This document shows positions 28,654 through 38,547 of a stretch of DNA of 40,141 nucleotides, piece by piece. The notes beneath the pieces were generated by a model. It saw only the letters and a list, made by a program, of their open reading frames with translations, ran no database searches and was not told the origin of the DNA. Each line of letters opens with the position of its first letter. Position 1 is the stretch's first letter. The stretch comes from Candidatus Actinomarina sp. (GTDB lineage Bacteria; Actinomycetota; Acidimicrobiia; Actinomarinales; Actinomarinaceae), in assembly GCA_016777845.1 (NCBI GenBank), contig JADHQS010000004.1:1-40141 (forward strand), written 5' to 3'. A program made the position numbers and the translations under genes.

Positions 28654-30135
28654 GTGACCGAATTATCAAAATCTGAAAAAGAAATATATGACCTTAGACG
28701 TGAGAAGGTTGAGAAATTAAAAGAAACAGGGTCTTTCCCAACATACTTTAAAAATGCGAGTTTTATAACCGACATTCATGCCAACCATCAAAGCCTAGAC
28801 AATGGAGAACAAACAAAAGTTAGTGTTACTGTGAGAGGTCGTGTTATAAGTATTAGGTCTTTTGGAAAACTAACATTTATAGATGTAAAAGACTCAACTG
28901 GCAAAATACAATTACTTGCTTCTAAAGATGATTCAGATAAGAAATTAGAAGAACACATTGAATTAATGGATGTAGGAGACATAGTAGGTACTTCTGGAAT
29001 CATAATGAAAACAAAAAAGGGAGAGCTTTCGTTAAAAATTTCCAATTTAATAGTTTTGAGCAAATCTTTAAGAACACTTCCTGAAAAGTGGCATGGATTG
29101 AAAGATAAAGAAACTAGATTTAGACAAAGATATATAGATTTAATCGTAAATGATGATGCAAAAAAAACTATAGATACGAGATTTAAAGTTCTCAAATTAT
29201 TAAGAGAGTTTATGGTTAGCAATGGGTTTATTGAAGTTGAAACCCCTTCACTCCAACCAAAAGCTGGAGGTGCCATTGCTAAACCTTTTGTAACACACCA
29301 TAACGCAATGAGTATTGACATGTTTCTTCGAATTGCTCCTGAGTTATATTTAAAAAGATTAATTATTGGTGGTTATGAAAAAGTTTTTGAAGTTGGAAAA
29401 GTTTTTAGAAATGAAGGCATTGACCAAACACACTCACCGGAGTTCACAATGATGGAAAGTTATGAGGCTTACACAGATGTCAATGGTGTGATGGATATGG
29501 TTGAAAAGATGTGTGAGTACATATTGACTCAATTAAATCATGATTTAAAGATTGAATTTATAGACAAAGAAGCAGATTTTAGCTTTCCTTGGAAAAGAAC
29601 AAGCATGTTTGATTTGGTTAGTAAGCACTTTGATGTTGAAATCAAATATAATTCAGATTTAAAACACATCAAAGAAGAGTTGTTATCAAAACATAAGATC
29701 GATAATGACTCTGAAACTATAGGAATGTTAGTTTACGATTTGTTTGAGAAATACATTGAAGACAAAATTGTAAATCCTACATTTGTAACAGACTACCCCA
29801 AAGAAGTCTCACCATTTGCTAGAGAAAGTAAAGATCAGAATGGAGTGACTGAAAGGTTTGAATTATTTGCTTTTGGTAATGAATTAGCTAATGGTTTCTC
29901 CGAACTTATTGATTCAGTTGAACAAGAAGCAAGGTTAAAAGAACAAGCACAAAAAAAATCTCAGGGAGATGAAGAGGCTCATGTAGAAGATAGGGATTAC
30001 ATTGAAGCCTTAGAGTACGGACTCCCCCCAACTGGGGGACTGGGTTTTGGTGTAGATAGGTTTGTAATGATGCTTACAAATAATGAATCAATTAGAGAAG
30101 TTATTGCCTTTCCCCATTTAAAACCTGAAAATTAA
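28654..30135 (+). CDS. lysS: Lysyl-tRNA synthetase, class II
   Basis: VRGRVISIRSFGKLTFIDVKDSTGKIQLL, ETPSLQPKAGGAIAKPFVTHHNA, FRNEGIDQTHSPEFTMMESYEAY, PPTGGLGFGVDRFVMMLTN. GTG start. Confidence 0.97.
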   Translation: MTELSKSEKEIYDLRREKVEKLKETGSFPTYFKNASFITDIHANHQSLDNGEQTKVSVTVRGRVISIRSFGKLTFIDVKDSTGKIQLLASKDDSDKKLEEHIELMDVGDIVGTSGIIMKTKKGELSLKISNLIVLSKSLRTLPEKWHGLKDKETRFRQRYIDLIVNDDAKKTIDTRFKVLKLLREFMVSNGFIEVETPSLQPKAGGAIAKPFVTHHNAMSIDMFLRIAPELYLKRLIIGGYEKVFEVGKVFRNEGIDQTHSPEFTMMESYEAYTDVNGVMDMVEKMCEYILTQLNHDLKIEFIDKEADFSFPWKRTSMFDLVSKHFDVEIKYNSDLKHIKEELLSKHKIDNDSETIGMLVYDLFEKYIEDKIVNPTFVTDYPKEVSPFARESKDQNGVTERFELFAFGNELANGFSELIDSVEQEARLKEQAQKKSQGDEEAHVEDRDYIEALEYGLPPTGGLGFGVDRFVMMLTNNESIREVIAFPHLKPEN

Positions 30136-31115
30136 TTTGTTCGATTAATAAGATAATTATTTATGTTTTCTAGAACTGGAAATAGTTCATGATTTTTGAG
30201 TGTAAATATAGCCTCTATGCTGTCATTTAAGTAGCCATTGATTATCTCTTTTGAGTCGTCAATTACTTCTTTTGTGGTAAATTCATTAAGTACATTTTTA
30301 ACATCTATTTTATTTTCTTTTATTTCAGTCAAGATTTCCTGGTACTTACCCTTATCTTTATTCAATGCAATTAAGACTGGCAGTGTGTAAGTTCCTTCTA
30401 AAAGATCATTACCTGCAGGTTTTCCTAAAGTCTCAGAGTCGGATGTTAAATCTAAAATATCATCAGAAATTTGAAAAATTATTCCGCAGTTCCAACCCCA
30501 ATTGCTCAAGGCATCAACAATCTCACTATCTGCTGAACTAGCAACAGAACCTAACCTTGCACTAGTTCTAATAAGGCTTGCAGTCTTCCCTTCAATTACA
30601 GTTAAATAATCCTCAATTTTTTGGTTAGAGTCAAAAGCTAAATTTAATTCTTTTGTTTGTCCCTCTACTAATTCTGCATAAGTTGAAGCCAGCAGTTTGA
30701 CAGATTCTAGTCCTAAACTTTCGGCTGCAAGCTCGGAAGATCTTGCAAGTAAATAATCACCAGCAAGTATTGAAAGGGTAGAATTCCATTTTGAGTTTGA
30801 ACTTTCAACCCCTCTTCTTGTTGTAGCATTGTCCATGACATCATCGTGATATAAACTTCCAATATGTATTAGTTCTACACAAACACCAGCATCAATAATT
30901 TTGCTAATATTTTCAATTTCGTTTCCAAACTTTCCAGCAAGTGAGGTTACTATTGGTCGAAATCTTTTCCCTCCTGCATTTATTAGATACTGAGAAATAG
31001 ATGTAAGGTAGTCATTTGAAGAACTAGAAACTTCTAAAAGCCTTTTTTCTAATATATTTAAGTTTTCCCAAATATCATCAAAAGGTATGATTTTTTTAAT
31101 TTCATTGCTTTCCAT
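30132..31115 (-). CDS. Trans polyprenyl diphosphate synthase
   Basis: GGKRFRPIV, SLYHDDVMDNATTRRG (first Asp-rich motif), QISDDILDLTSDSETLGKPAGNDLLEGTYTLPVLIAL (second). Confidence 0.94.
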   Translation of the reverse strand: MESNEIKKIIPFDDIWENLNILEKRLLEVSSSSNDYLTSISQYLINAGGKRFRPIVTSLAGKFGNEIENISKIIDAGVCVELIHIGSLYHDDVMDNATTRRGVESSNSKWNSTLSILAGDYLLARSSELAAESLGLESVKLLASTYAELVEGQTKELNLAFDSNQKIEDYLTVIEGKTASLIRTSARLGSVASSADSEIVDALSNWGWNCGIIFQISDDILDLTSDSETLGKPAGNDLLEGTYTLPVLIALNKDKGKYQEILTEIKENKIDVKNVLNEFTTKEVIDDSKEIINGYLNDSIEAIFTLKNHELFPVLENINNYLINRTN

Positions 31116-31194
31116 AACTAAAGAATAAGGTAAAAGTATAAATAGTTGTAATTTTCATTTAAGTGTATAAACAGACCCTTGGTAATATAACAAT

Positions 31195-33675
31195 ATGTTT
31201 GAAAGATTTACAGACAGAGCTAGAAGGGTTGTAGTTTTAGCGCAGGAAGAAGCTAGAAGACTTAACCACAATTACATTGGCACAGAACATATACTTCTTG
31301 GTTTAATCCAAGAAGGAGAAGGTCATGCCGCAAAAGCTTTAGAAGAGTTAAGTATCAATATCGACAGCGTTAGGTCAGAAGTCGTTGAAATTATTGGGGA
31401 AGGCAAACAATCTCCAAGTGGGCACATACCTTTTACTCCTAGAGCAAAAAAAGTTCTAGAGCTTTCTCTAAGAGAGGCATTACAACTTGGACATAACTAC
31501 ATTGGAACAGAGCACATACTTCTTGGTTTGATTCGTGAGGGAGAAGGTGTAGCTGCTCAAGTTCTTAAAAAATTAGGAGCTGAATTATCCCAAGTGCGAC
31601 AGACTGTAATTAAATTAATATCTTCTGCAGGCGAAAGTAAAAAACAGCAAACCACATCAACTGGTGGCAGAGAAAAACCCGGGTCTGGTACAGGATCAGC
31701 AATTTTAGATCAATTTGGTAGAAACTTAACAAGAATGGCAAAAGAAGGAAAACTTGATCCTGTAATAGGTAGGACAACTGAAATTGAACGAGTTATGCAA
31801 ATTCTTTCTAGGAGAACAAAAAACAACCCTGTTTTAATTGGTGAACCAGGAGTTGGTAAAACCGCAATTGTTGAAGGTCTTGCTCAAAAAGTAGTTGCTG
31901 GGGATGTTCCAGTTACTCTTGAGGGTAAACAAATTTATACCTTAGACCTTTCCGCACTTGTTGCTGGTTCCCGTTACAGAGGTGATTTTGAGGAACGTTT
32001 GAAAAAAGTTCTTAAAGAGATAAAAACAAGGGGAGACATTGTATTATTTATCGATGAGATACACACCCTTGTAGGCGCTGGTGCAGCGGAAGGTGCTATA
32101 GATGCGGCATCAATCCTTAAACCAATGTTAGCTAGAGGAGAACTACAAACTATTGGTGCTACAACACTTGAAGAATTCAGAAAACACTTCGAAAAAGATG
32201 CAGCACTAGAAAGAAGATTTCAATCAGTTCAAGTAGACGAGCCAAAATTATCTGACGCTATAGAAATATTAGATGGACTAAAAGATAGATATGAAGTTCA
32301 TCACGGAGTACGCTTTACCGATCAGGCAATAGCTTCTGCTGTAAATATGGCTGACAGATATATTTCTGATAGATTTTTGCCGGATAAGGCAATTGATTTA
32401 ATTGATGAAGCTGGAAGCCGTATGAGAGTTTACAAAAAACCATTAGATCAAGAAAAGCAAGCAATTGCTGACAAACTTAAAAATCTTAGAGAGCAAAAGA
32501 TTGACGCTGTCCAATCTCAATTATATGAAAAAGCAGCTCAAATTAGGGACCAGGAAAAGCTTTTGTTAGATGAAGTAAATACAACAGACGCATCATCAGT
32601 AGATGAAATTGAGATGGTCATAGATGAGGAAGAAATAGCTGAGGTATTAGCTCAATGGACTGGTATCCCTGTTCATAGACTAACTCAAGAAGAGACTGCA
32701 AGATTATTGGAGATGGAAGTTGAATTACACAAGAGAATTATTGGCCAAAATGAAGCAATCTCTGCTGTATCTAAAGCAATAAGAAGGACTAGATCTGGAT
32801 TAAAAGATCCAAAAAGACCTTCAGGATCGTTTATATTTTTAGGGCCATCTGGAGTTGGAAAGACAGAGACTGCAAAAGCTTTAGCTGAATTCCTATTTGG
32901 TGACGAAGAATCTTTAATTCAGATAGATATGTCTGAATATATGGAAAAGCATACAGTAAGTAGGCTTATTGGCTCTCCTCCGGGATATGTTGGTTATGAT
33001 GAAGGCGGTCAGCTTACAGAAGCTGTGAGAAGAAAACCATTTAGCATTGTACTTTTAGACGAAGTCGAAAAAGCTCATCCTGATATTTTCAACACTTTGC
33101 TTCAAATTTTAGAAGATGGAAGACTCACAGATGCCCAAGGTAGAACGGTGGACTTTAAAAATACAATAATTATTATGACATCTAACTTAGGTACAAAAGA
33201 CATAGCAAAAAATATTGGATTCAGCTCTTTAGATGAACTTGACAATTACGAAAAAATGAAATCAAAAGTACGAGAAGAGCTGAAAAGATACTTTAGACCA
33301 GAGTTTTTAAATCGTATCGATGAAACTATTGTATTTCATGAACTTACTGTTGATGAAGTTAAAGAAATTGTTGATTTAATGCTTGATAGAGTACACACCC
33401 AACTTAAAAATTCAGATTTGGAAATAGTTCTATCAGATGAAGCAAAAGAATTTTTAGCAACTGAAGGTTATGATAAAGAATTTGGTGCAAGACCTTTAAG
33501 AAGATCAATTCAAAAACTACTTGAAGACCCATTGTCTGAAGAACTTTTGCAAGGAAAGTACAAAGCTGGATCAACTATCGTAATTTCTTTAAATAAAGAA
33601 GATAACACTTTAGAGTTTGAATCTGTCGAAGCTCCCGATGAGCCATCTGTTAATTTTGTAGATTCTGAATCTTAA
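31195..33675 (+). CDS. clpC: ATP-dependent Clp protease ATP-binding subunit ClpC
   Basis: Duplicated Clp-N repeats ([14 protein letters not shown] x2), two AAA+ modules ([30 protein letters not shown]), UVR-like middle [14 protein letters not shown]. Confidence 0.98.
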   Translation: MFERFTDRARRVVVLAQEEARRLNHNYIGTEHILLGLIQEGEGHAAKALEELSINIDSVRSEVVEIIGEGKQSPSGHIPFTPRAKKVLELSLREALQLGHNYIGTEHILLGLIREGEGVAAQVLKKLGAELSQVRQTVIKLISSAGESKKQQTTSTGGREKPGSGTGSAILDQFGRNLTRMAKEGKLDPVIGRTTEIERVMQILSRRTKNNPVLIGEPGVGKTAIVEGLAQKVVAGDVPVTLEGKQIYTLDLSALVAGSRYRGDFEERLKKVLKEIKTRGDIVLFIDEIHTLVGAGAAEGAIDAASILKPMLARGELQTIGATTLEEFRKHFEKDAALERRFQSVQVDEPKLSDAIEILDGLKDRYEVHHGVRFTDQAIASAVNMADRYISDRFLPDKAIDLIDEAGSRMRVYKKPLDQEKQAIADKLKNLREQKIDAVQSQLYEKAAQIRDQEKLLLDEVNTTDASSVDEIEMVIDEEEIAEVLAQWTGIPVHRLTQEETARLLEMEVELHKRIIGQNEAISAVSKAIRRTRSGLKDPKRPSGSFIFLGPSGVGKTETAKALAEFLFGDEESLIQIDMSEYMEKHTVSRLIGSPPGYVGYDEGGQLTEAVRRKPFSIVLLDEVEKAHPDIFNTLLQILEDGRLTDAQGRTVDFKNTIIIMTSNLGTKDIAKNIGFSSLDELDNYEKMKSKVREELKRYFRPEFLNRIDETIVFHELTVDEVKEIVDLMLDRVHTQLKNSDLEIVLSDEAKEFLATEGYDKEFGARPLRRSIQKLLEDPLSEELLQGKYKAGSTIVISLNKEDNTLEFESVEAPDEPSVNFVDSES

Positions 33676-33693
33676 AAAATATATACTTAACAT

Positions 33694-34626
33694 ATGAAAT
33701 TCATTGTTGATACCGATCCAGGTACTGATGATGCTGTTGCAATACTCATAGCTTTGGCACACTTTAACGATGATGAATTCTTGGCAATTACAACTGTTGC
33801 TGGAAACGTAACAGTTGAAGTTGGCACCAAAAATGCTTTAAGATTGTTGGAACATACAAATAGAAACAATATCCCAGTTTATAAAGGTGAAGAAAAACCT
33901 TTATATAGAGAATTAACAACTGCAGAATGGGTGCACGGATCAGATGGACTTAATGGTGTAGATTTTCCAAATCCCTCTAAAAATGAAGAAACTTTAGATG
34001 CAGTTAGCTATATAAAGAACCTTCTATTGAAAAGTGATGAAAAAATTACTATTTGCGTACTTGGACCAATGACCAATATAGGCAAAGTGCTATCTCAAAA
34101 CCCAAAATTATCATCTAATATTGAACAAATAATTTTTATGGGTGGAGGAGCAGGCTTTGGAAACACAACACCAGTTGCAGAATTCAATTTTTTTGTAGAC
34201 CCCGAGGCAGTAAACATTGTATTAAATTCTGGCGTAAAGTTGATAATGATGGGTTTAGATGTTACCCATCAAGCAATAGCAACTAAAGCAAGACTTGAAG
34301 ATATCTTAGAAACCAAAACTGTTACAGGTAAAAATATTGTCGGTTTAATGAGTTCACTATCAGACATAGAAGTAGTTAGAGAGCTTTTTCCCGATGGAAC
34401 ACCTGTTCATGACGCTTTTGTAACTGCTTATTTGGTAGACAATACACTTACTAATGGTAAATTTGTAAATATAGAAATTGAAACAAAGTCGGAACTTTCT
34501 TTAGGCCAATCAGTCATTGATATAAATAGCGTCACAGGCAGAAAGAAAAATGTATATTGGATGAACCAAGTGAATGATGACAAGCTCTTTGAGATAATAA
34601 AATTTGCATCCTCTAAGCTTCCATAG
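33694..34626 (+). CDS. Inosine/uridine-preferring nucleoside hydrolase
   Basis: IVDTDPGTDDAVAILIAL, VAGNVTVEVGTKNALRLLE, VLGPMTNIGKVL, EFNFFVDPEAVNIVL, VHDAFVTAYLVD. Confidence 0.93.
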   Translation: MKFIVDTDPGTDDAVAILIALAHFNDDEFLAITTVAGNVTVEVGTKNALRLLEHTNRNNIPVYKGEEKPLYRELTTAEWVHGSDGLNGVDFPNPSKNEETLDAVSYIKNLLLKSDEKITICVLGPMTNIGKVLSQNPKLSSNIEQIIFMGGGAGFGNTTPVAEFNFFVDPEAVNIVLNSGVKLIMMGLDVTHQAIATKARLEDILETKTVTGKNIVGLMSSLSDIEVVRELFPDGTPVHDAFVTAYLVDNTLTNGKFVNIEIETKSELSLGQSVIDINSVTGRKKNVYWMNQVNDDKLFEIIKFASSKLP

Positions 34627-34773
34627 TTTTTACTAATAAGAGCAAAACAATTAATTGATTGTCAAATTGATGAAAAAAACTTAGCAAACAAGCAAGCTTA
34701 ATCAGTACTAATGTCTACTATATTATTCATAAAGGTATTTTTATACCTTCAACTAGTTGGACAAGGAGTAAAA

Positions 34774-35895
34774 GTGACTCGAATGAAGTCAAAATGGCTA
34801 ATACTTTTTATGGTTTTTAGCTTATTTTTAGTTGCTTGTGGTGGTGGATCTGATGAAGCTGCAGTTGAAGAAGTTGTTGATGAGGAACCAGCTGAAACGC
34901 TGGATGCTCCAGCAACAACAGCTGCTCCAGCTGAACCAGAAGAAGACCCTATGGGCATTTGCTTAGTGTTAGATATCGGTGGTCTTGGTGATCTCTCATT
35001 TAACGATCTAGCTTACGCTGGATATGAAAAAGCTGTCGCTGACTTTGGCATGGAAGGAACCTTCCTAGAGCCAGAGGGTGGTGGAGAAAATAGAGGAGAA
35101 CTTCTAGAACTTTGTGCAGAAGCAGGAAATGATTTAATAATTGGAAATGGTTTCTTGTTTGATGCTTCAATGAATGAAGTTGCACCAAATTATCCGGATA
35201 CTAACTTTGCAATCACTGATGGTGTTGCAGAGCCTGGTAACGTACGAGGCATGTTATTTAATCATGCTGAAGGTTCGTTTTTAGCAGGTGTGGCAGCAGC
35301 ATTAAAAACACAAACAAATAACGTTGGATTCCTAGGTGGAGTTGATTTTCCACTTATACATGAATTCGAACAAGGATTTATTGCAGGTGTAAAAGCTGTT
35401 AATCCAGATATCGAAATTCAAATCGGTTATGCAACAGTTGCTCCAGACTTTGGCGGATTTAATGATCAAGTCAAAGGTAAGGAAATAGCACTTGCACAGT
35501 ACGAAGCAGGAGCAGATATTATTTATCATGCTGCTGGCGGTACTGGAACAGGTATGTTTGAAGCAGCAAAAGAAGTATCTGAAAGTACAGGATCTAAGGT
35601 TTGGGGAATTGGTGTAGACTTTGACCAATATTACCAAGTAGGTAATGCACTTCCTGAACTTCAGGAATACATTCTTTCATCAATGGTGAAATCAGTGGAT
35701 GTTTCAATTTATAATGCTGCAAAAGCAACTATGGAAGGAACATTTACAGGTGGAGCATCTGTCGATAATTTAGCGACAGGTGGAATTTATCTATCTTATT
35801 CTGGAGGCTACATTGATGATATTAAAGATCAAATTGATAGCTACAAAGAAAAAATTATGAGTGGAGAAATTGTTCCTCCATCAGCTAGACCCTAA
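34774..35895 (+). CDS. BMP-family substrate-binding lipoprotein, probable nucleoside ABC transporter (start corrected from 34711)
   Basis: SD AAGGAG 34763-68, GTG at 34774; MTRMKSKWLILFMVFSLFLVACGGG with lipobox LVAC; LSFNDLAYAGYEKA, NVGFLGGVDFPLIHEFEQGFIAGVKAVNP. Confidence 0.88.
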   Translation: MTRMKSKWLILFMVFSLFLVACGGGSDEAAVEEVVDEEPAETLDAPATTAAPAEPEEDPMGICLVLDIGGLGDLSFNDLAYAGYEKAVADFGMEGTFLEPEGGGENRGELLELCAEAGNDLIIGNGFLFDASMNEVAPNYPDTNFAITDGVAEPGNVRGMLFNHAEGSFLAGVAAALKTQTNNVGFLGGVDFPLIHEFEQGFIAGVKAVNPDIEIQIGYATVAPDFGGFNDQVKGKEIALAQYEAGADIIYHAAGGTGTGMFEAAKEVSESTGSKVWGIGVDFDQYYQVGNALPELQEYILSSMVKSVDVSIYNAAKATMEGTFTGGASVDNLATGGIYLSYSGGYIDDIKDQIDSYKEKIMSGEIVPPSARP

Positions 35896-35912
35896 ATAAG
35901 TCTAGAAATTTT

Positions 35913-35951
35913 ATATTCGTTCCAGGGGAAACCCTGGAGCGGATATTTTTT
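35913..35951 (+). terminator. Intra-operon intrinsic terminator / attenuator
   Basis: AUAUUCGUUCCAGGG-GAAA-CCCUGGAGCGGAUAU: 15-bp stem with two G-U wobbles, GNRA loop, then TTTTTT. Confidence 0.85.
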
Positions 35952-35959
35952 ATAAAAAT

Positions 35960-37471
35960 ATGAAATTAGCTATAAACATTAAAAATATCACTAAAACTTA
36001 TCCCGGTGTTTTAGCCAATTCTGATGTCTCTATAAAAGTTAAATCCGGAGACATTCACGCAATTGTCGGGGAAAACGGTGCTGGAAAATCTACCCTTATG
36101 AAAATTTTGTATGGGATGGTAAAGCCAGATTCTGGAAATATAGAAATTTTTGAAAACAAAGCTAATATGTCCTCACCTAAAGACTCAATAAATTTAGGAA
36201 TTGGAATGGTTCATCAACATTTCATGTTAGCAAAAAATCTAACAGTTTTAGAAAATATAATTCTTGGTATCGATAGGCCTTTTCTAAAAAATATAAAACT
36301 CTCTAAATACAAAACAGAGATTCAGAAGGTTATGGAATTATATTCTCTAAATATAGATTTAAATCAGTACGTGGATGAATTAAGTGTTGGTGAAAAACAA
36401 AGAGTAGAAATAATAAAAGTTTTATATAGAGGCGCAAAAATACTAATTCTAGATGAGCCAACTGCAGTTTTAGTCCCACAAGAAGTTAAAGACTTGTTCA
36501 AAAACTTAAAAGATTTAAAAAATAACGGAGTAACTGTATTGTTTATATCTCACAAATTAGATGAAGTTTTAGAAATTGCTGATGAAATATCTGTAATGAG
36601 ATCTGGACAGATGATTGATACTGTACTTAATGACAATGTAAGTAAAACCCAATTAGCAGAAATGATGATCGGAAAAAGTCTTCCAACACCTCCAGCAAGG
36701 CTCACTTCAACTGATGAAGAAGTAATATTAAAAGTTGAAAATTTAAAATCAAATGATGAAAATGGTAGAACTATTTTTGAAGATGTTTCTTTTGAAGTTC
36801 ATAAATCAGAAATTTTAGGAATAGCTGGAGTTGAAGGAAATGGTCAAAAAGAAGTAGTTGAAGCAATAATTGGAATTCAAGCTCTTGATTCTGGGAAAGT
36901 AATATTTAAAAATAATGATTTAGAGAAACAAGGAACAAGAGAGAGATTAGAATCTGGAATTAGCTTCATTCCCGAAGATCGTCAGCTACAAGCAATGATA
37001 ATGGAGATGGATCTTACAAATAATGTAATTATTGGCCGGCAAAATATCAAGAAGTATAAAAGCAGTTTAGGTACAGTGAAAATGAAAAATGCTGTTAATG
37101 AGTCAGAAAAAGTAATTTCAGCATTTGAAGTAAAAACACCAGGAACTAGCACTCTAGCAACAGCCTTGTCTGGTGGAAACCAACAAAAATTCGTTGTAGG
37201 TAGAGAATTAGAAGATGATCCTAGTCTACTGATTGCTTCGCAGCCAACAAGAGGAATTGATATTGGCGCACAAGCTTTAATATGGGAAAAATTGAGAAAT
37301 AGTAGAGATGAAGGGCTATCTGTTTTACTAATATCAGCAGATTTAGAAGAGTTGATTGGATTGTCGGATAGAATAATTGTTTTTTATCAAGGTAAACTTG
37401 TCAAGGAAATAGAAGCAGAAAATATTACACCAGAAGATTTAGGCAGTTATATGACAGGATTAAAAAAATGA
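35960..37471 (+). CDS. Sugar/nucleoside-type ABC transporter ATPase with two NBDs
   Basis: VGENGAGKSTLMKILYGM, LSVGEKQRVEIIKVL, LDEPTAVL; second NBD GVEGNGQKEVVEAI, LSGGNQQKFVVGRELEDDPSLLIASQPTRGID. Confidence 0.95.
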   Translation: MKLAINIKNITKTYPGVLANSDVSIKVKSGDIHAIVGENGAGKSTLMKILYGMVKPDSGNIEIFENKANMSSPKDSINLGIGMVHQHFMLAKNLTVLENIILGIDRPFLKNIKLSKYKTEIQKVMELYSLNIDLNQYVDELSVGEKQRVEIIKVLYRGAKILILDEPTAVLVPQEVKDLFKNLKDLKNNGVTVLFISHKLDEVLEIADEISVMRSGQMIDTVLNDNVSKTQLAEMMIGKSLPTPPARLTSTDEEVILKVENLKSNDENGRTIFEDVSFEVHKSEILGIAGVEGNGQKEVVEAIIGIQALDSGKVIFKNNDLEKQGTRERLESGISFIPEDRQLQAMIMEMDLTNNVIIGRQNIKKYKSSLGTVKMKNAVNESEKVISAFEVKTPGTSTLATALSGGNQQKFVVGRELEDDPSLLIASQPTRGIDIGAQALIWEKLRNSRDEGLSVLLISADLEELIGLSDRIIVFYQGKLVKEIEAENITPEDLGSYMTGLKK

Positions 37472-38547
37472 AAATGAGATTTAGACTAGTAAGTGTTTCA
37501 GCACCAATCATTGCCTTGACAATTTCTTTTGGATTGAGTTCTTTAATACTGCTAATTATTGGTAAAGATCCTTATGAGACATTTAAAATTATGTTTGAAT
37601 ATGGAATTCGTGGTAAGTCAATAGTTTCAATAATTAATAGATCAATCCCACTCTACATCTCTGCGATTGCAGTAGCTGTTGGTTTTAAAATGGGATTGTT
37701 TAATATTGGTGTTGAAGGTCAGTATTTGATGGGGTCATTAGTTGCAGCATATATTGGTGCACAATTTTCTATAATTACACCACTACATATTTTATTTATA
37801 ATTATTGTCGCAGTTGCTACATCATCTTTATGGGCTGCCATAGCAGGATATTTAAAAGTTGAAAAAGGAATTCATGAGGTTATTTCAACAATAATGCTGA
37901 ATTATATTGGCACTGGACTTATTGCATACTCATTAACAACAATTTTTGATGAACCAAATTCAAATTATGATCTTCCTAGAACAAAGGAGCTGCCAGAAAC
38001 CGGAAAAATGCCTCCACTAAATAAATTTTTTAACATAGAAGACTTACAAGATTTACACGGGTTTTTAGTGATAGCAGTGCTAGTAGGTATTTTTTATTAT
38101 TGGCTAGTTTGGAAGACTACTTTAGGCTTTGATTTAAGAATTACCGGTTCAAACCCAATTGCAGCAAAATTTAGTGGCATAAATCCAAACAAACTAGTAG
38201 TAATAGCAATGATTACTTCAGGAGGATTTGCAGGTCTTGTTGGACTAGGACCACTTTTAAGTTACTTTCACCGATATACAATTGACTTTCCAACTGGCTT
38301 AGGGTTTGCTGGAATTGGAGTTGCTTTGTTAGGTAGAAATCATCCATTTGGAATGGCTGTAGGTGCATTATTGTTTGCATTTTTGCAAAGATCTGCACAA
38401 ATTTTAGATTTAAACGATGTTCCTAAAGAGATTGAACAAATGATGCAAGCTTTTATTCTTCTTATTGTTGTTGTGTTTTATGAAGTAATTAGGAGATTTA
38501 TAGTTAAGCAACAAGTCAAAGATGCCTCAAAAAGGTCTGACGAATAA
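37468..38547 (+). CDS. ABC transporter permease, BPD_transp_2-like (nucleoside type)
   Basis: Multi-TM; MGLFNIGVEGQYLMGSLVAAYIG, HEVISTIMLNYIG, FAGIGVALLGRNHPFGMAVGALLFAFLQRSAQ. Confidence 0.92.
   Translation: MKMRFRLVSVSAPIIALTISFGLSSLILLIIGKDPYETFKIMFEYGIRGKSIVSIINRSIPLYISAIAVAVGFKMGLFNIGVEGQYLMGSLVAAYIGAQFSIITPLHILFIIIVAVATSSLWAAIAGYLKVEKGIHEVISTIMLNYIGTGLIAYSLTTIFDEPNSNYDLPRTKELPETGKMPPLNKFFNIEDLQDLHGFLVIAVLVGIFYYWLVWKTTLGFDLRITGSNPIAAKFSGINPNKLVVIAMITSGGFAGLVGLGPLLSYFHRYTIDFPTGLGFAGIGVALLGRNHPFGMAVGALLFAFLQRSAQILDLNDVPKEIEQMMQAFILLIVVVFYEVIRRFIVKQQVKDASKRSDE

Noticed and set aside
28788-29321. 177-aa minus ORF inside lysS
   Set aside because: Antisense to conserved LysRS motifs; no recognisable domain.
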